Below, one piece after another: positions 16,606-25,202 of a DNA stretch of 64,000 nucleotides. The position numbers and the translations under genes are program-made. This DNA comes from an uncultured Alphaproteobacteria bacterium (lineage in GTDB: Bacteria > Pseudomonadota > Alphaproteobacteria > HIMB59). The stretch spans positions 62,001-126,000 of the forward strand of contig CABZCN010000001.1 in assembly GCA_902524245.1 (NCBI GenBank). The letters are read 5' to 3'. A model generated the notes under the pieces. That model was not told the origin of the DNA. It saw only the letters and a program-made list of their open reading frames with translations, and searched no databases. The first letter of the stretch is position 1, and each line of letters begins with the position of its first letter.

Positions 16606-17967
16606 TTATCCTCTCTCAAAATACCTTTTATGTTCCCAGTCATTTACAGACTTGTCATACTCAGATTGCTCCCATTGAGCAGAGTGAATATAATGTTCTA
16701 AAACATCTGGTAAGAAAATCTTTGGTAATAATTTAGATTTTTTGGCTATTTCTATTGCTTCTCTTAATGTTCCTGGAACAATTTTAGCTTTTTTATTCTG
16801 GTATATATTTCCTTTTAATGGATCCTCTAACTTAAGATTATTTTCAATTCCATATAGCCCAGCTAAAATAAGACCTGAAAATGCCAAGTAGGGGTTTACA
16901 TCAGCACCTGGTACACGGCACTCAATTCGAATAGAATTTCCATGACCAGCTAACCTAAATCCAGCCGTTCTATTATCCAGTCCCCATGCTGCAGTTGTAG
17001 GTGCAAATGAGCCCTCCTGAAAACGTTTATAAGAATTTACATTAGGTGCAAGGAAAATTGACAAATCTCTTAAAAAAAGAATTTGTCCCGCAACATAACT
17101 TTTAAAAATTTTTGACATACCCAAAGAGTCTTTAGCATCATAAAAAATATTTTTCTTTGATTTAGTGCCAAATAAGGAGTTGTGAATATGACATGAACTT
17201 CCACAAACATCTTTATTATACTTTGCCATGAAACTTGCAGCTCTGTTATTTTTGTATGCTATCTCTTTTACAGCATTTTTTATTAGTATGTGATTGTCTG
17301 CCATATTAAGAGCATCAGTGTAAACAACATTTATTTCTTGTTGTCCGGGTGCGGCTTCGCCTTTTGTGCATTCAACATATACGCCTGACTCCATTAAACT
17401 GTTTCTAAGCTTTTGATTAAAGCCCTCCTCCTTGGAGGTTTGAAAAATCATATAATCTTCAATATACCAAGATGTCTCTTTTAAATTTTTATAATTATTT
17501 TCATGTATTTCTTCATAAGTTTGTTTAAAAAGAAAAAATTCTAATTCTGAGCCTATCATTGGTTCAAAGCCCATCTTATTTGCTTTTAGTATTGCTTGTT
17601 TTAAAATTTCTCTCGTTGAATGATTTAGTGGTGTAACTCCATCATGCTCAAATGCATCACCAAGTATCAATGCTGTTTTTTCTAACCATGGTAAGATTTT
17701 AATTGTATTTTGATCAGGGATTACTGTCATATCTCCATAACCTGTATCCCAAGATGACGACTTGAAACCAGGGACGGTGTACATATCGAAATCAACTGTA
17801 TAAAGGTAATTACAAAAATGTGTTTCTTTATGGACATAATCAAGAAATGCTTTTCCAGTAACTCTTTTACCGACCAATCTTCCCTGCATATCAGACAAAG
17901 AAACCAATACCGTATCAATCTCTTTAGATAAAATTTTTGCTTTTAATTCTTTAAAACTAATTGACAT
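16606..17967 (-). CDS. glutamine-synthetase-like ligase (gamma-glutamyl-amine synthetase, PuuA/GlnA4 type)
   Basis: A 453-residue protein with the glutamine synthetase fold. Metal and ATP residues are recognisable: GSELEFFLF (E141, E143), PGQQEINV (E211), the GSSCHIH loop (H260, H262) and RIECRVPGADVNPYLA near 349-364. The N-terminal beta-grasp domain is shorter and differs from housekeeping GlnA, and no adenylylation-type tail is seen. Such divergent members ligate glutamate to amines (putrescine in PuuA, ethanolamine in Streptomyces GlnA4, isopropylamine in Pseudomonas) rather than to ammonia. The flanking aldehyde and alcohol dehydrogenases support an amine or amino-alcohol breakdown role. 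The exact amine is unknown. Confidence 0.8.
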   Translation of the reverse strand: MSISFKELKAKILSKEIDTVLVSLSDMQGRLVGKRVTGKAFLDYVHKETHFCNYLYTVDFDMYTVPGFKSSSWDTGYGDMTVIPDQNTIKILPWLEKTALILGDAFEHDGVTPLNHSTREILKQAILKANKMGFEPMIGSELEFFLFKQTYEEIHENNYKNLKETSWYIEDYMIFQTSKEEGFNQKLRNSLMESGVYVECTKGEAAPGQQEINVVYTDALNMADNHILIKNAVKEIAYKNNRAASFMAKYNKDVCGSSCHIHNSLFGTKSKKNIFYDAKDSLGMSKIFKSYVAGQILFLRDLSIFLAPNVNSYKRFQEGSFAPTTAAWGLDNRTAGFRLAGHGNSIRIECRVPGADVNPYLAFSGLILAGLYGIENNLKLEDPLKGNIYQNKKAKIVPGTLREAIEIAKKSKLLPKIFLPDVLEHYIHSAQWEQSEYDKSVNDWEHKRYFERG

Positions 17968-17975
17968 TAATAAAA

Positions 17976-19364
17976 CTATCCCAATTTTCTCATATGAAAA
18001 CTTTGCGGTCGAGTGAATTGATCAAAAGCCAAAACAGAAAGTGAACATCCTATACCTGTGTCTTTGACGCCGGTCCATGCAAGAGCAGGGTCTAAATAAT
18101 CACATCTATTCATAAAAAAGGTTCCAGTCTCAATCGATTTTCCAAAAACTCTAGCAAATTCAATATCTTTTGTCCAAACAGACGCTGTTAGACCGTATGG
18201 GCTATCGTTCATAAGTTTTTTAGCTTCGTCTTCATCACTTACTGGCATAATTCCAACAGCTGGTCCAAATGTTTCCTCCATCATAAATCTCATATTATGA
18301 TTAACATCAACCATTACTTGAGGACAAACATAACAATTATCATCTTTAGATATAGTAAATTTACTCTCATCAATAAGACGTTTTGCTCCGCTACTCTCTG
18401 CCTCATTCATTTGAGCTCTAATAAAATTAGCAGCTGACTGTCTCACAACAGGGCCTAAATTAGTATCTGATTTTGATGGGTCGTTTAAGTTATAATTTTC
18501 AGTAATACTTTTAAAGCCATCAATAAATTCTTTATATATTATCTTATCAACATAAATTCTTTCAATCCCACAACAAGATTGACCAGAATTAAAGAGAGCT
18601 CCATCAGCAAGATTTTCAATTGCATGGTTTAAGTCAGCATCAGCTCTAACGTAGGCAGGGTCTTTTCCTCCTAATTCAAGACCAGCATTAATAAATCGCG
18701 TTCCTATATATTTTTTTACCTCCTGCCCTCCTCTAACAGAGCCAGTGAAAACAACATGAGCTATTCTTGAGTCAGAGATAATTTTTTCACAAGCTTTATG
18801 ATCAGTATGAATAAACTGGAAAACACCTTCAGGTATCCCAGTATTTTCGAAAGCTTGAAAAATTAGTTCTGCACATCTTGGTGTTTGAGATGAATGTTTT
18901 AAAATTAAACTATTACCTGAAATTATAGCAGGAACAATTGTGTTAGTTGCAGTAATAATCGGATAATTCCATGGGGCCATTACAAAAATCACCCCAAGAG
19001 GTGTTTTGTATATATAGTTGTCAAATTCTTCGTTTTGAGTGGCTGGAAGATTTTGTAATGAGTCTTTAGCGATATCTACCATGTGTCTTGAGCGCTCTTC
19101 AAAGCCTCTTAATTCTCCTGCACATTGAGATATGGGCCTTCCAATTTGCCAACAAATTTCCTTTGATATTTCATCTTTGAGAGCGATTAAGTTATCAATA
19201 AATTTGTTAACAATATTAATTCGGTCATCAAGAGATGTGTTTTTCCAAATTTCAAAACTTGTTGAGGCTTTATCTATGACTGAATTAATTTTACTATCTG
19301 AGGCTAATTCTCTCTCTAAATAAATAGTATTATTTATGGGTGTAATTGTTTTTTGAATACTCAT
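17976..19364 (-). CDS. NAD(P)-dependent aldehyde dehydrogenase
   Basis: A 462-residue aldehyde dehydrogenase superfamily enzyme. N133 (APWNYP), the cofactor motif FTGSVRGG (206-213), the general base E230 (LELGGKDP) and the catalytic C264 (SGQSCC) are all present. It converts an aldehyde to a carboxylic acid. It resembles PuuC-, GabD- and betaine-aldehyde-type enzymes, without enough evidence to choose. It is the first gene of the set with the GS-like ligase (8-base gap) and iron alcohol dehydrogenase, and starts behind a strong GGAGGA site (19368-19373). The set could run alcohol to aldehyde to acid on a glutamylated amine. Confidence 0.88.
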   Translation of the reverse strand: MSIQKTITPINNTIYLERELASDSKINSVIDKASTSFEIWKNTSLDDRINIVNKFIDNLIALKDEISKEICWQIGRPISQCAGELRGFEERSRHMVDIAKDSLQNLPATQNEEFDNYIYKTPLGVIFVMAPWNYPIITATNTIVPAIISGNSLILKHSSQTPRCAELIFQAFENTGIPEGVFQFIHTDHKACEKIISDSRIAHVVFTGSVRGGQEVKKYIGTRFINAGLELGGKDPAYVRADADLNHAIENLADGALFNSGQSCCGIERIYVDKIIYKEFIDGFKSITENYNLNDPSKSDTNLGPVVRQSAANFIRAQMNEAESSGAKRLIDESKFTISKDDNCYVCPQVMVDVNHNMRFMMEETFGPAVGIMPVSDEDEAKKLMNDSPYGLTASVWTKDIEFARVFGKSIETGTFFMNRCDYLDPALAWTGVKDTGIGCSLSVLAFDQFTRPQSFHMRKLG

Positions 19365-19425
19365 CAGTCCTCCAATTATTATTTATTATAATGTATTTGA
19401 TGAGTTCCTGAAGAGGTTTTATTTT

Positions 19426-19451
19426 CTCGCGGCTAAATTAATAACCGCGAG
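19426..19451. repeat. GC-rich hairpin between aldehyde dehydrogenase and secreted-protein genes
   Basis: CTCGCGG (19426-19432) and CCGCGAG (19445-19451) form a perfect seven-pair stem around a 12-base A/T loop, a conspicuous GC-rich element in very AT-rich surroundings. Reading plus, it is followed by a T-rich stretch (19452-19466). Reading minus, the direction of the neighbouring genes, it is followed by A-rich sequence. It could be a 3'-end stabiliser or terminator for the secreted-protein gene, or a regulatory hairpin ahead of the aldehyde dehydrogenase operon. Confidence 0.5.
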
Positions 19452-19467
19452 TATTTATTATTTTTTC

Positions 19468-19899
19468 TTAGCGATTCATCTTAGCTATGACTTCGCCTGG
19501 AAAAGCAATTGCGATACTATACTGATATATTATCGATCTAAACTCTTGTACATCCTCCCAAGTCTCAGATGCTTGTCCATGAAGCTGCAAGCCAACTGGA
19601 GTTTGATAATGCTCGCTTAAAAAATAAAAGACATTATCGGTAACACCTTTCGAAGGGTCAGTTAAATCTACAGGCTCAAAACCTTTAACGATAGAATAAG
19701 AGTTTAATCTATCATCACCAGATAAAGAATGTTTATCATGCAAAAACTGATGATGGCTTTGTAAGATAGATTCAACTTTCTCTACATCTGCAGATGGAAC
19801 TTTTAAAGTTACAGCAAAAGAGTTTGGCTGCATATGTCCATTTGCAAAAACTAATGATGAAAAAATCGTAAAAATCAAAGTAATAAAAATTTTATTCAT
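19468..19899 (-). CDS. small secreted protein, unknown function
   Basis: A 143-residue protein starting at the ATG at 19899, behind AAAGG. A Sec signal peptide is clear: NK, then a hydrophobic run, then VFA before the likely cleavage at about residue 17. The mature part has alternating strand-like and helical stretches with many histidines (HHQFLHDKH) and aromatic residues, which suggests a ferredoxin-like alpha/beta barrel similar to small monooxygenase-like domains. That is a guess from pattern only, and I do not recognise the family. It is a lone gene, 103 bases upstream of the aldehyde dehydrogenase, and probably periplasmic. Confidence 0.7.
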   Translation of the reverse strand: MNKIFITLIFTIFSSLVFANGHMQPNSFAVTLKVPSADVEKVESILQSHHQFLHDKHSLSGDDRLNSYSIVKGFEPVDLTDPSKGVTDNVFYFLSEHYQTPVGLQLHGQASETWEDVQEFRSIIYQYSIAIAFPGEVIAKMNR

Positions 19900-19993
19900 T
19901 ATGTGCCTTTCTATTAACAAAAATAAATTTAAAATTTAAATGAGAATAAATTTTTATACTTTTTGGAGATTTATTAAATGTTTTAAAGGAAAT

Positions 19994-20620
19994 TTAAGAT
20001 GTCTTTTTAGCATACCTAGACATAAAATTTTCAGCTAAGCCTTTGAGTAAACTTAATTGTTTAAGTCTTGAAACTCCATCAACTATTCCATCAACTGATT
20101 TACTAATAAAGTTTTTGGTAGCAATATCTTTTTCTGACTTATCGTTAAGCCAATAAATTAATGTGGCAAGATAAATCATTGAAAGCAAACCTCGCTTTGA
20201 GTAGTAACTAAAATCATTTGATTTATCACCTGATAAACTCCATATAAAGTCACTATTTTCATGAAGCATTTTAATGGACATTAATATGTTACCAGGTCTC
20301 AAAAGAAATTTTAGCATTTCAGGCAATGCTTTTTTTAGATGACTGTTATTTTCAAATTTCAACTCCATGATTGTTTTAATTTTATCTCTAGTTTTCAATC
20401 GTGAGTTGTTGAAGGAGTTGTAATTCTTCTCAACTTGAATGTTATTTTGAGCAATTATGAATTTTAAGACATCATATTCAAAAGATGGAAATAATTTTGC
20501 TAGAACAGATGTTGAAATTCTTTGCTTTTTTGCACATTGTAAGAGAGTTTCTCTAGACCAACCAAATTTAGGCACTTCGTTAATAAATAAGTTAGCTAAT
20601 TTTTCTTGCTTTGACTTCAT
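19994..20620 (-). CDS. COQ9 family ubiquinone biosynthesis accessory protein
   Basis: A 208-residue all-helical protein. The N-terminal TetR-like helix-turn-helix region is followed by the COQ9 core, with the typical stretch [22 protein letters not shown] near 150-171. COQ9 binds lipid intermediates and presents them to COQ7-type hydroxylases in ubiquinone synthesis. It does not act as a DNA-binding regulator in characterised cases. The gene is divergent from rpsU, a neighbourhood conserved across Alphaproteobacteria, which supports the call. Its upstream gap to rpsU is only 37 bases, so the two promoters must overlap. Confidence 0.8.
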   Translation of the reverse strand: MKSKQEKLANLFINEVPKFGWSRETLLQCAKKQRISTSVLAKLFPSFEYDVLKFIIAQNNIQVEKNYNSFNNSRLKTRDKIKTIMELKFENNSHLKKALPEMLKFLLRPGNILMSIKMLHENSDFIWSLSGDKSNDFSYYSKRGLLSMIYLATLIYWLNDKSEKDIATKNFISKSVDGIVDGVSRLKQLSLLKGLAENFMSRYAKKTS

Positions 20621-20645
20621 ATTTATATATAAATTACGCCTCTAT

Positions 20646-20650
20646 GAGGT
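20646..20650 (+). promoter_or_regulatory. ribosome binding site supporting the TTG start of rpsU
   Basis: GAGGT complements the 16S 3' end and stands seven bases before the TTG at 20658. It is the only good site in the 37-base gap and decides the non-ATG start. Confidence 0.65.
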
Positions 20651-20657
20651 TACTAGA

Positions 20658-20858
20658 TTGGCAATAGAAGTTCAAGTCAGAGATAATAATGTTGAGGCTG
20701 CTATACGCGTACTCAAAAAAAAGCTTTTAAGAGAGGGTATTTTCAAAGAATTAAAGTTAAGAAAAAATTATGAAAAACCATCAGAAAGAAAGCTTCGCGA
20801 AAAAGCCGAATCAATTAAAAGATTTAAAAAACTTATGCGTAAGAAGAAGTTTGACTAA
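20658..20858 (+). CDS. rpsU: 30S ribosomal protein S21
   Basis: A 66-residue basic protein that begins [21 protein letters not shown] and ends in a lysine/arginine-rich tail, the whole of S21. The long open frame upstream is not coding. The start is the TTG at 20658: the family begins (M)xxVxVrdN, no ATG lies nearby in frame, and GAGGT at 20646-20650 is seven bases upstream. S21 sits at the anti-Shine-Dalgarno platform of the 30S subunit. It is convergent with pntB (four-base overlap). Confidence 0.9.
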   Translation: MAIEVQVRDNNVEAAIRVLKKKLLREGIFKELKLRKNYEKPSERKLREKAESIKRFKKLMRKKKFD

Positions 20859-22246
20859 TTCTCTAGTCCTTTAATTATATCTTCACAAACTTTCTTAGCA
20901 TCTCCAAATAGCATTAAGGTATTGTCTCTGAAAAATAGTTCATTTTGAACACCTGCATATCCACTAGCCATACCTCTTTTAACGAAAAATACTTGACCAG
21001 CATTTTCCACATCTAAAATAGGCATACCATAAATGGCACTTGTCTTATCAGTTTTTGCAGCTGGGTTTGTTACATCATTAGCACCAATCACAAATGCAAC
21101 ATCAGTCTCAGAGAAATCTCTATTAATTTCATCGAGTTCTAGAACTTCATCATAGGGAACATTTGCTTCTGCAAGTAACACGTTCATGTGTCCCGGCATT
21201 CTTCCAGCTACAGGATGGATTGCATATCTCACTTCTGCACCTGCAGCTTTAAGTAAATCACCCATCTCTCTCAGTGCGTGTTGTGCTTGAGCCACAGCCA
21301 TTCCATAACCAGGAACTATGATTATTGTTTTGCTATTTTTCATCATAAAAGCAGCATCAGCAGCGTTACCTTGTTTTGCTTGACGATCATCTTTGACTCC
21401 GCCAGCATTAGCTGCTTGTTCACCACCAAATCCTCCAAGTAAAACGTTTAAGAAAGATCTATTCATTCCCTTGCACATTATGTAACTCAAGATAGCTCCT
21501 GATGACCCAACAAGGGCGCCGGTTATAATCAATAAGTTGTTGGATAAAGTAAAACCAATTCCAGCAGCGGCCCATCCAGAATATGAGTTTAACATTGAAA
21601 CAATAACGGGCATATCCGCTCCTCCAATTGGAACAATTAATAGGACCCCGATAACAAATGAGGCAAATACGATAAGCCAAAATAATTCTTGGTTTTGATC
21701 GATGCAAAACTTAACAATTAAAGCAATAATTCCTAAACCCAAAAGTAAATTAATAAAATGTTGACCTTTGAAAACTAAAGGATTTCCTGAGACAAAACCT
21801 TGGAGTTTTCCAAAAGCTATAATAGATCCTGTAAACGTCACAGCACCTATTGCTGTTCCAATTGACATTTCTATTAAACTTCCCATCGGAATAGATCCAA
21901 CAGTACCTATATTAAAGGCACTAGGATTGTAATATGCAGAGGCAGCAACAAACACAGCAGCTAATCCTACCAAGCTATGGAAAGCAGCAACTAATTGTGG
22001 TAATGCAGTCATTTGAATTTTAACTGCGATGGATGTTCCAATCAAACCACCTATTAAAAAAGCTATTCCAATTTCTTTATAGCTAAGCACACCAGGATTG
22101 GACAGTGTTGTGACTATGGCTATAGTCATCCCTAAAATTCCTAAAAAATTTCCTCTCCTTGCAGTGGAGGGATGTGATAACCCTCTAAGAGAAAGTATAA
22201 ATAAAACCGATGAAACTAAATATGCTGCAGTTGTTAAAGTTGACAT
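20855..22246 (-). CDS. pntB: NAD(P) transhydrogenase subunit beta
   Basis: A 463-residue protein with about nine membrane helices in the N-terminal half (dII) and a C-terminal NADP-binding domain (dIII) from about residue 290, containing the motif [18 protein letters not shown]. It catalyses proton-driven hydride transfer from NADH to NADP+ together with the two alpha subunits encoded just upstream on the same strand. The eight-base gap to pntAB and the gene order pntAA-pntAB-pntB are standard. In an aerobic marine heterotroph this is a main NADPH source. Confidence 0.95.
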   Translation of the reverse strand: MSTLTTAAYLVSSVLFILSLRGLSHPSTARRGNFLGILGMTIAIVTTLSNPGVLSYKEIGIAFLIGGLIGTSIAVKIQMTALPQLVAAFHSLVGLAAVFVAASAYYNPSAFNIGTVGSIPMGSLIEMSIGTAIGAVTFTGSIIAFGKLQGFVSGNPLVFKGQHFINLLLGLGIIALIVKFCIDQNQELFWLIVFASFVIGVLLIVPIGGADMPVIVSMLNSYSGWAAAGIGFTLSNNLLIITGALVGSSGAILSYIMCKGMNRSFLNVLLGGFGGEQAANAGGVKDDRQAKQGNAADAAFMMKNSKTIIIVPGYGMAVAQAQHALREMGDLLKAAGAEVRYAIHPVAGRMPGHMNVLLAEANVPYDEVLELDEINRDFSETDVAFVIGANDVTNPAAKTDKTSAIYGMPILDVENAGQVFFVKRGMASGYAGVQNELFFRDNTLMLFGDAKKVCEDIIKGLEN

Positions 22247-22253
22247 TTTTTAC

Positions 22254-22643
22254 CTATTGTTTCTTTTTAAACATGGAGAGCATTCGATTTGTTACAACGA
22301 ACCCCCCAAATATGTTAACGGCAGCAAGAGTTACAGCAACTAAACCAAAATATTTAGAAATGTTACTATCAACAGGACCTGCGGCCAATAAAGCTCCAAC
22401 AATAATTACGGACGAAATAGCGTTTGTGACACCCATTAATGGACTGTGTAAAGCTGGTGTAACCGACCAAACTACATAATAACCTACAAAACAAGCCAAT
22501 ACCAAAACAGTTATACCAAAAATAATAAAGTCACTATGGCCTCCAGATGTTTCGGCCACACTAGATGCTAACTGGCTTGCTTCATTTGCAATTTGTTGTG
22601 CTTTGTATGATAAACTTTCTAATTGATTTGAAATTTCTGACAT
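22254..22643 (-). CDS. pntAB: NAD(P) transhydrogenase subunit alpha part 2 (membrane domain)
   Basis: A 129-residue protein with an N-terminal hydrophilic segment (about 1-35) and three membrane helices. The core includes [25 protein letters not shown], the signature of the PntA membrane domain. It is encoded separately from the NAD-binding part, as in Rhodospirillum and other Alphaproteobacteria. The N-terminal extension before the first helix ([19 protein letters not shown]) is polar and helical, of unknown use. AAGGAGT lies seven bases before the ATG. It is 12 bases downstream of pntAA. Confidence 0.92.
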   Translation of the reverse strand: MSEISNQLESLSYKAQQIANEASQLASSVAETSGGHSDFIIFGITVLVLACFVGYYVVWSVTPALHSPLMGVTNAISSVIIVGALLAAGPVDSNISKYFGLVAVTLAAVNIFGGFVVTNRMLSMFKKKQ

Positions 22644-22655
22644 AGTAACTCCTTT

Positions 22656-23771
22656 TTATTTTATTAAAATCTTTCCAGCTGAGCAAATCATTGTAGCTTT
22701 AATAATTTCATCACTTTTATTAATCATAGATTTTTTCTTATCTTCAAAGTTCATTAATTTTAAAAAGTTAGAAATATTTTTTGAAAAAAGGCTTGAGGCA
22801 TTATTTGCTACTCTGCCAGGAACATTGGCATGACCTACAATCTTAAGACCATTTTTTGAAACGACTTTTCCAACTTGGCTAAATTCGCAGTTCCCTCCTG
22901 ACTCTACAGCTAGATCAACAATAACTGAACCATTTTGCATGTTCTCCAACATTTCTTTTTTCAAAATTAAAGGTGCTTTTCTTCCTGGTATTTGAGCAGT
23001 ACATATTACAATATCCATTGTCTTTAAAGTTTCTGCCAATAAAGCCTCTTGTTTTTTTTGGTACTCTGCACTCATTTCTTTTGCATAACCACCCTTCGTT
23101 TCAGCATTCTTAGACTCCTCATCCTCGACCATAACAAATTTACCACCAAGACTCTCAACTTGCTCTTTTGAGGCTATTCTTACGTCTGTAGCAAAAACAA
23201 TAGCACCTAATCGTTTAGCAGTTGCTATAGCTTGTAAACCTGCAACACCTGCACCTATGACTAAAACATTTGCCGGAGTAACTTTACCAGCAGCAGTCAT
23301 AAATAATGGTAATACTCTGTTAAATTCTTGAGCAGCATCTATAACCGCATGATACCCTGCTAAATTAGCTTGAGAGGACAAAATATCCATATCTTGAGCT
23401 CGAGTAATTCTTGGGACTAGTTCTAAAGCAAACGCTGATATTTTTTTAGAATTTAAAATTTTAATACTGTCTTGGTTGTTCTGTATACTTATTTGAGAAA
23501 TAACCATAGAATTATTTTTTATTAATTTAGTTTCATCTGGGGTTGGGCAATTTATTTTTAAAATAATATCAGAATTCTTAAAAACTTCTTTTGAAGTAGA
23601 CAGAGTCGCTCCAGACTCTTTATACGATTTATCATTAAAACCTGAAAGTGAACCTGCCCCCTTTTCAATAAATACTTGGTGACCAGCTTTAACATAGTTT
23701 TTTACATCATCAGGAGAAATAGAAACTCTATTCTCAAACTTTTTTTTTTCTTTAACTGCGCCTATTATCAT
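22656..23771 (-). CDS. pntAA: NAD(P) transhydrogenase subunit alpha part 1 (NAD-binding)
   Basis: A 371-residue cytoplasmic domain dI, related to alanine dehydrogenase. Motifs are KEKKKFENRVSISPDDV at the N-terminus, the Rossmann VIGAGVAGLQA (171-181) and RKAPLILKKEML further on. It binds NADH and transfers hydride to NADP+ bound on PntB. It is the first gene of the pnt operon, preceded by a 96-base gap that should hold the promoter, and AAGGA lies about nine bases before the ATG. The C-terminus is slightly extended with KKKSMINKSDE. Confidence 0.94.
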   Translation of the reverse strand: MIIGAVKEKKKFENRVSISPDDVKNYVKAGHQVFIEKGAGSLSGFNDKSYKESGATLSTSKEVFKNSDIILKINCPTPDETKLIKNNSMVISQISIQNNQDSIKILNSKKISAFALELVPRITRAQDMDILSSQANLAGYHAVIDAAQEFNRVLPLFMTAAGKVTPANVLVIGAGVAGLQAIATAKRLGAIVFATDVRIASKEQVESLGGKFVMVEDEESKNAETKGGYAKEMSAEYQKKQEALLAETLKTMDIVICTAQIPGRKAPLILKKEMLENMQNGSVIVDLAVESGGNCEFSQVGKVVSKNGLKIVGHANVPGRVANNASSLFSKNISNFLKLMNFEDKKKSMINKSDEIIKATMICSAGKILIK

Positions 23772-23867
23772 TAACTTGTTCCTTTTAGAAGGTATGTTGT
23801 ATATCAGATAAATCTAATTTGTTAAGTCTAAGATTTATAAAATTTATTAAACATTTGTTGAAAGTCA

Positions 23868-25196
23868 TCATAAACCGGCAAATTTGAATGCTTTTTTTTG
23901 ATTTGATTCAACACTTTTAACTGAAAAATCTTTAATTAAGTCATGAAAAAGCTTGTACCAATTTATTTCAGCTTTCAAATGAATAAAGATTGACCCCAAA
24001 CCAACCGCTGCTCGATCCATAAATACAAACTCTCTTGGAGGTTTAACTCCTCCATATTTTTTGAGCTCTTTGTGGACTTCGCTAGCTATTTTAGCTCCAT
24101 AAATACCACTATCTGAGTCTTGTATTTTTCGAACCTCATTTTTTAAGATTGGATCATACAAGAATAAAGCCCATTTGTTTAAAACATTCATTAATTTATC
24201 ATCAATGTCTTTAAACCCCCATACTTGATAAGCAGTTTTTATCTTTTTGTTGTCTTTTTCTTTTAGAGCAAAATAAAGGTCTATTACGCCCTTTACAAAC
24301 TTAGGTGGAAATATTCTTACACAGCCATAATCAAATAGATTAATATTATTTTTATTATCTACTGAGTAATTACCTAAATGTGGATCTCCATGAATTATAC
24401 CGTATTTATAAAAAGGTAAGTACCATGCCATGAATAATTTTTTTGCTAATTCATTTCTAGTTTTTTGTGGTGCATTTTTATATTCGATTAATTTTTTACC
24501 GTTAAGAAATTCCATCACTAAAAGCCTGTTTGTAGATATTTTTTCGTAAACATTTGGAATTTTGATATAAGAATTATTTTTATGAATAAATTTAAAAATT
24601 TTTAAATGTTTGTTTTCTAAACTATAATTTAACTCTTCTTTTAGTCTTGCTTCTATTTCTTTATAGATCTCTCTAATTTGTATTGATTTATTATAACTAG
24701 AGTAAATTTTAAATATTATTTTTAATTGGTTTAAGTCAGCCTCTACTGCTGAGGACATATCAGGATATTGGAGCTTACACGCAACATAATCATTGCTTTT
24801 CAATTTGGCCTTGTGAACCTGACCTAAAGAGGCAGCAAAACTTGCCTCTTGATTGAATTCTTTGAATTTACTTTGCCAGTTTTCACCTAATTCAGCTTTC
24901 ATTCTTCTTTTTACAAACACCCAAGACATTGGAGGTGCATTTGACTGTAATTCAGCTAATTTTTTAGCATACTCTTCAGGCAGTAAATCAGGAATAGTAG
25001 CGCTTAGTTGTGCCACCTTCATCAAAGGTCCTTTTAAATTACCTAAAATCTCTGTAATTTGAGCCGCATACTTTTGATCACTTAAATCAAAATTTAAATA
25101 TTTTTTACCTGCAAATTTCGTAGCTAAAGAAGTCATGGAAGTTGTGACTTTTGAATACCTTTTTACTCTTGATACTAAATTATTTTCTTCTTTCAT
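23868..25196 (-). CDS. ABC1/UbiB (COQ8-like) family atypical kinase
   Basis: A 442-residue protein with the UbiB fold. The N-terminal KxGQ element appears as KVAQ (in GPLMKVAQLS, about 56-65). The alanine-rich loop is ASLGQVHKA (in place of a glycine-rich loop), the ATP-lysine region is ACKLQYPDM, the catalytic loop is HGDPHLGN and the metal motif is FDYG. Such proteins act as ATPases supporting ubiquinone assembly or lipid handling. The KVAQ variant and the NAPPM stretch match a subgroup common in Alphaproteobacteria that is distinct from UbiB itself. It is encoded six bases after pepF. Confidence 0.85.
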   Translation of the reverse strand: MKEENNLVSRVKRYSKVTTSMTSLATKFAGKKYLNFDLSDQKYAAQITEILGNLKGPLMKVAQLSATIPDLLPEEYAKKLAELQSNAPPMSWVFVKRRMKAELGENWQSKFKEFNQEASFAASLGQVHKAKLKSNDYVACKLQYPDMSSAVEADLNQLKIIFKIYSSYNKSIQIREIYKEIEARLKEELNYSLENKHLKIFKFIHKNNSYIKIPNVYEKISTNRLLVMEFLNGKKLIEYKNAPQKTRNELAKKLFMAWYLPFYKYGIIHGDPHLGNYSVDNKNNINLFDYGCVRIFPPKFVKGVIDLYFALKEKDNKKIKTAYQVWGFKDIDDKLMNVLNKWALFLYDPILKNEVRKIQDSDSGIYGAKIASEVHKELKKYGGVKPPREFVFMDRAAVGLGSIFIHLKAEINWYKLFHDLIKDFSVKSVESNQKKAFKFAGL

Positions 25197-25202
25197 TTTA
25201 AA

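Noticed and set aside
20457-20657. Upstream extension of the rpsU reading frame
   Set aside because: It is antisense to coq9 and does not belong to S21. The TTG at 20658 with GAGGT upstream gives exactly the family start.
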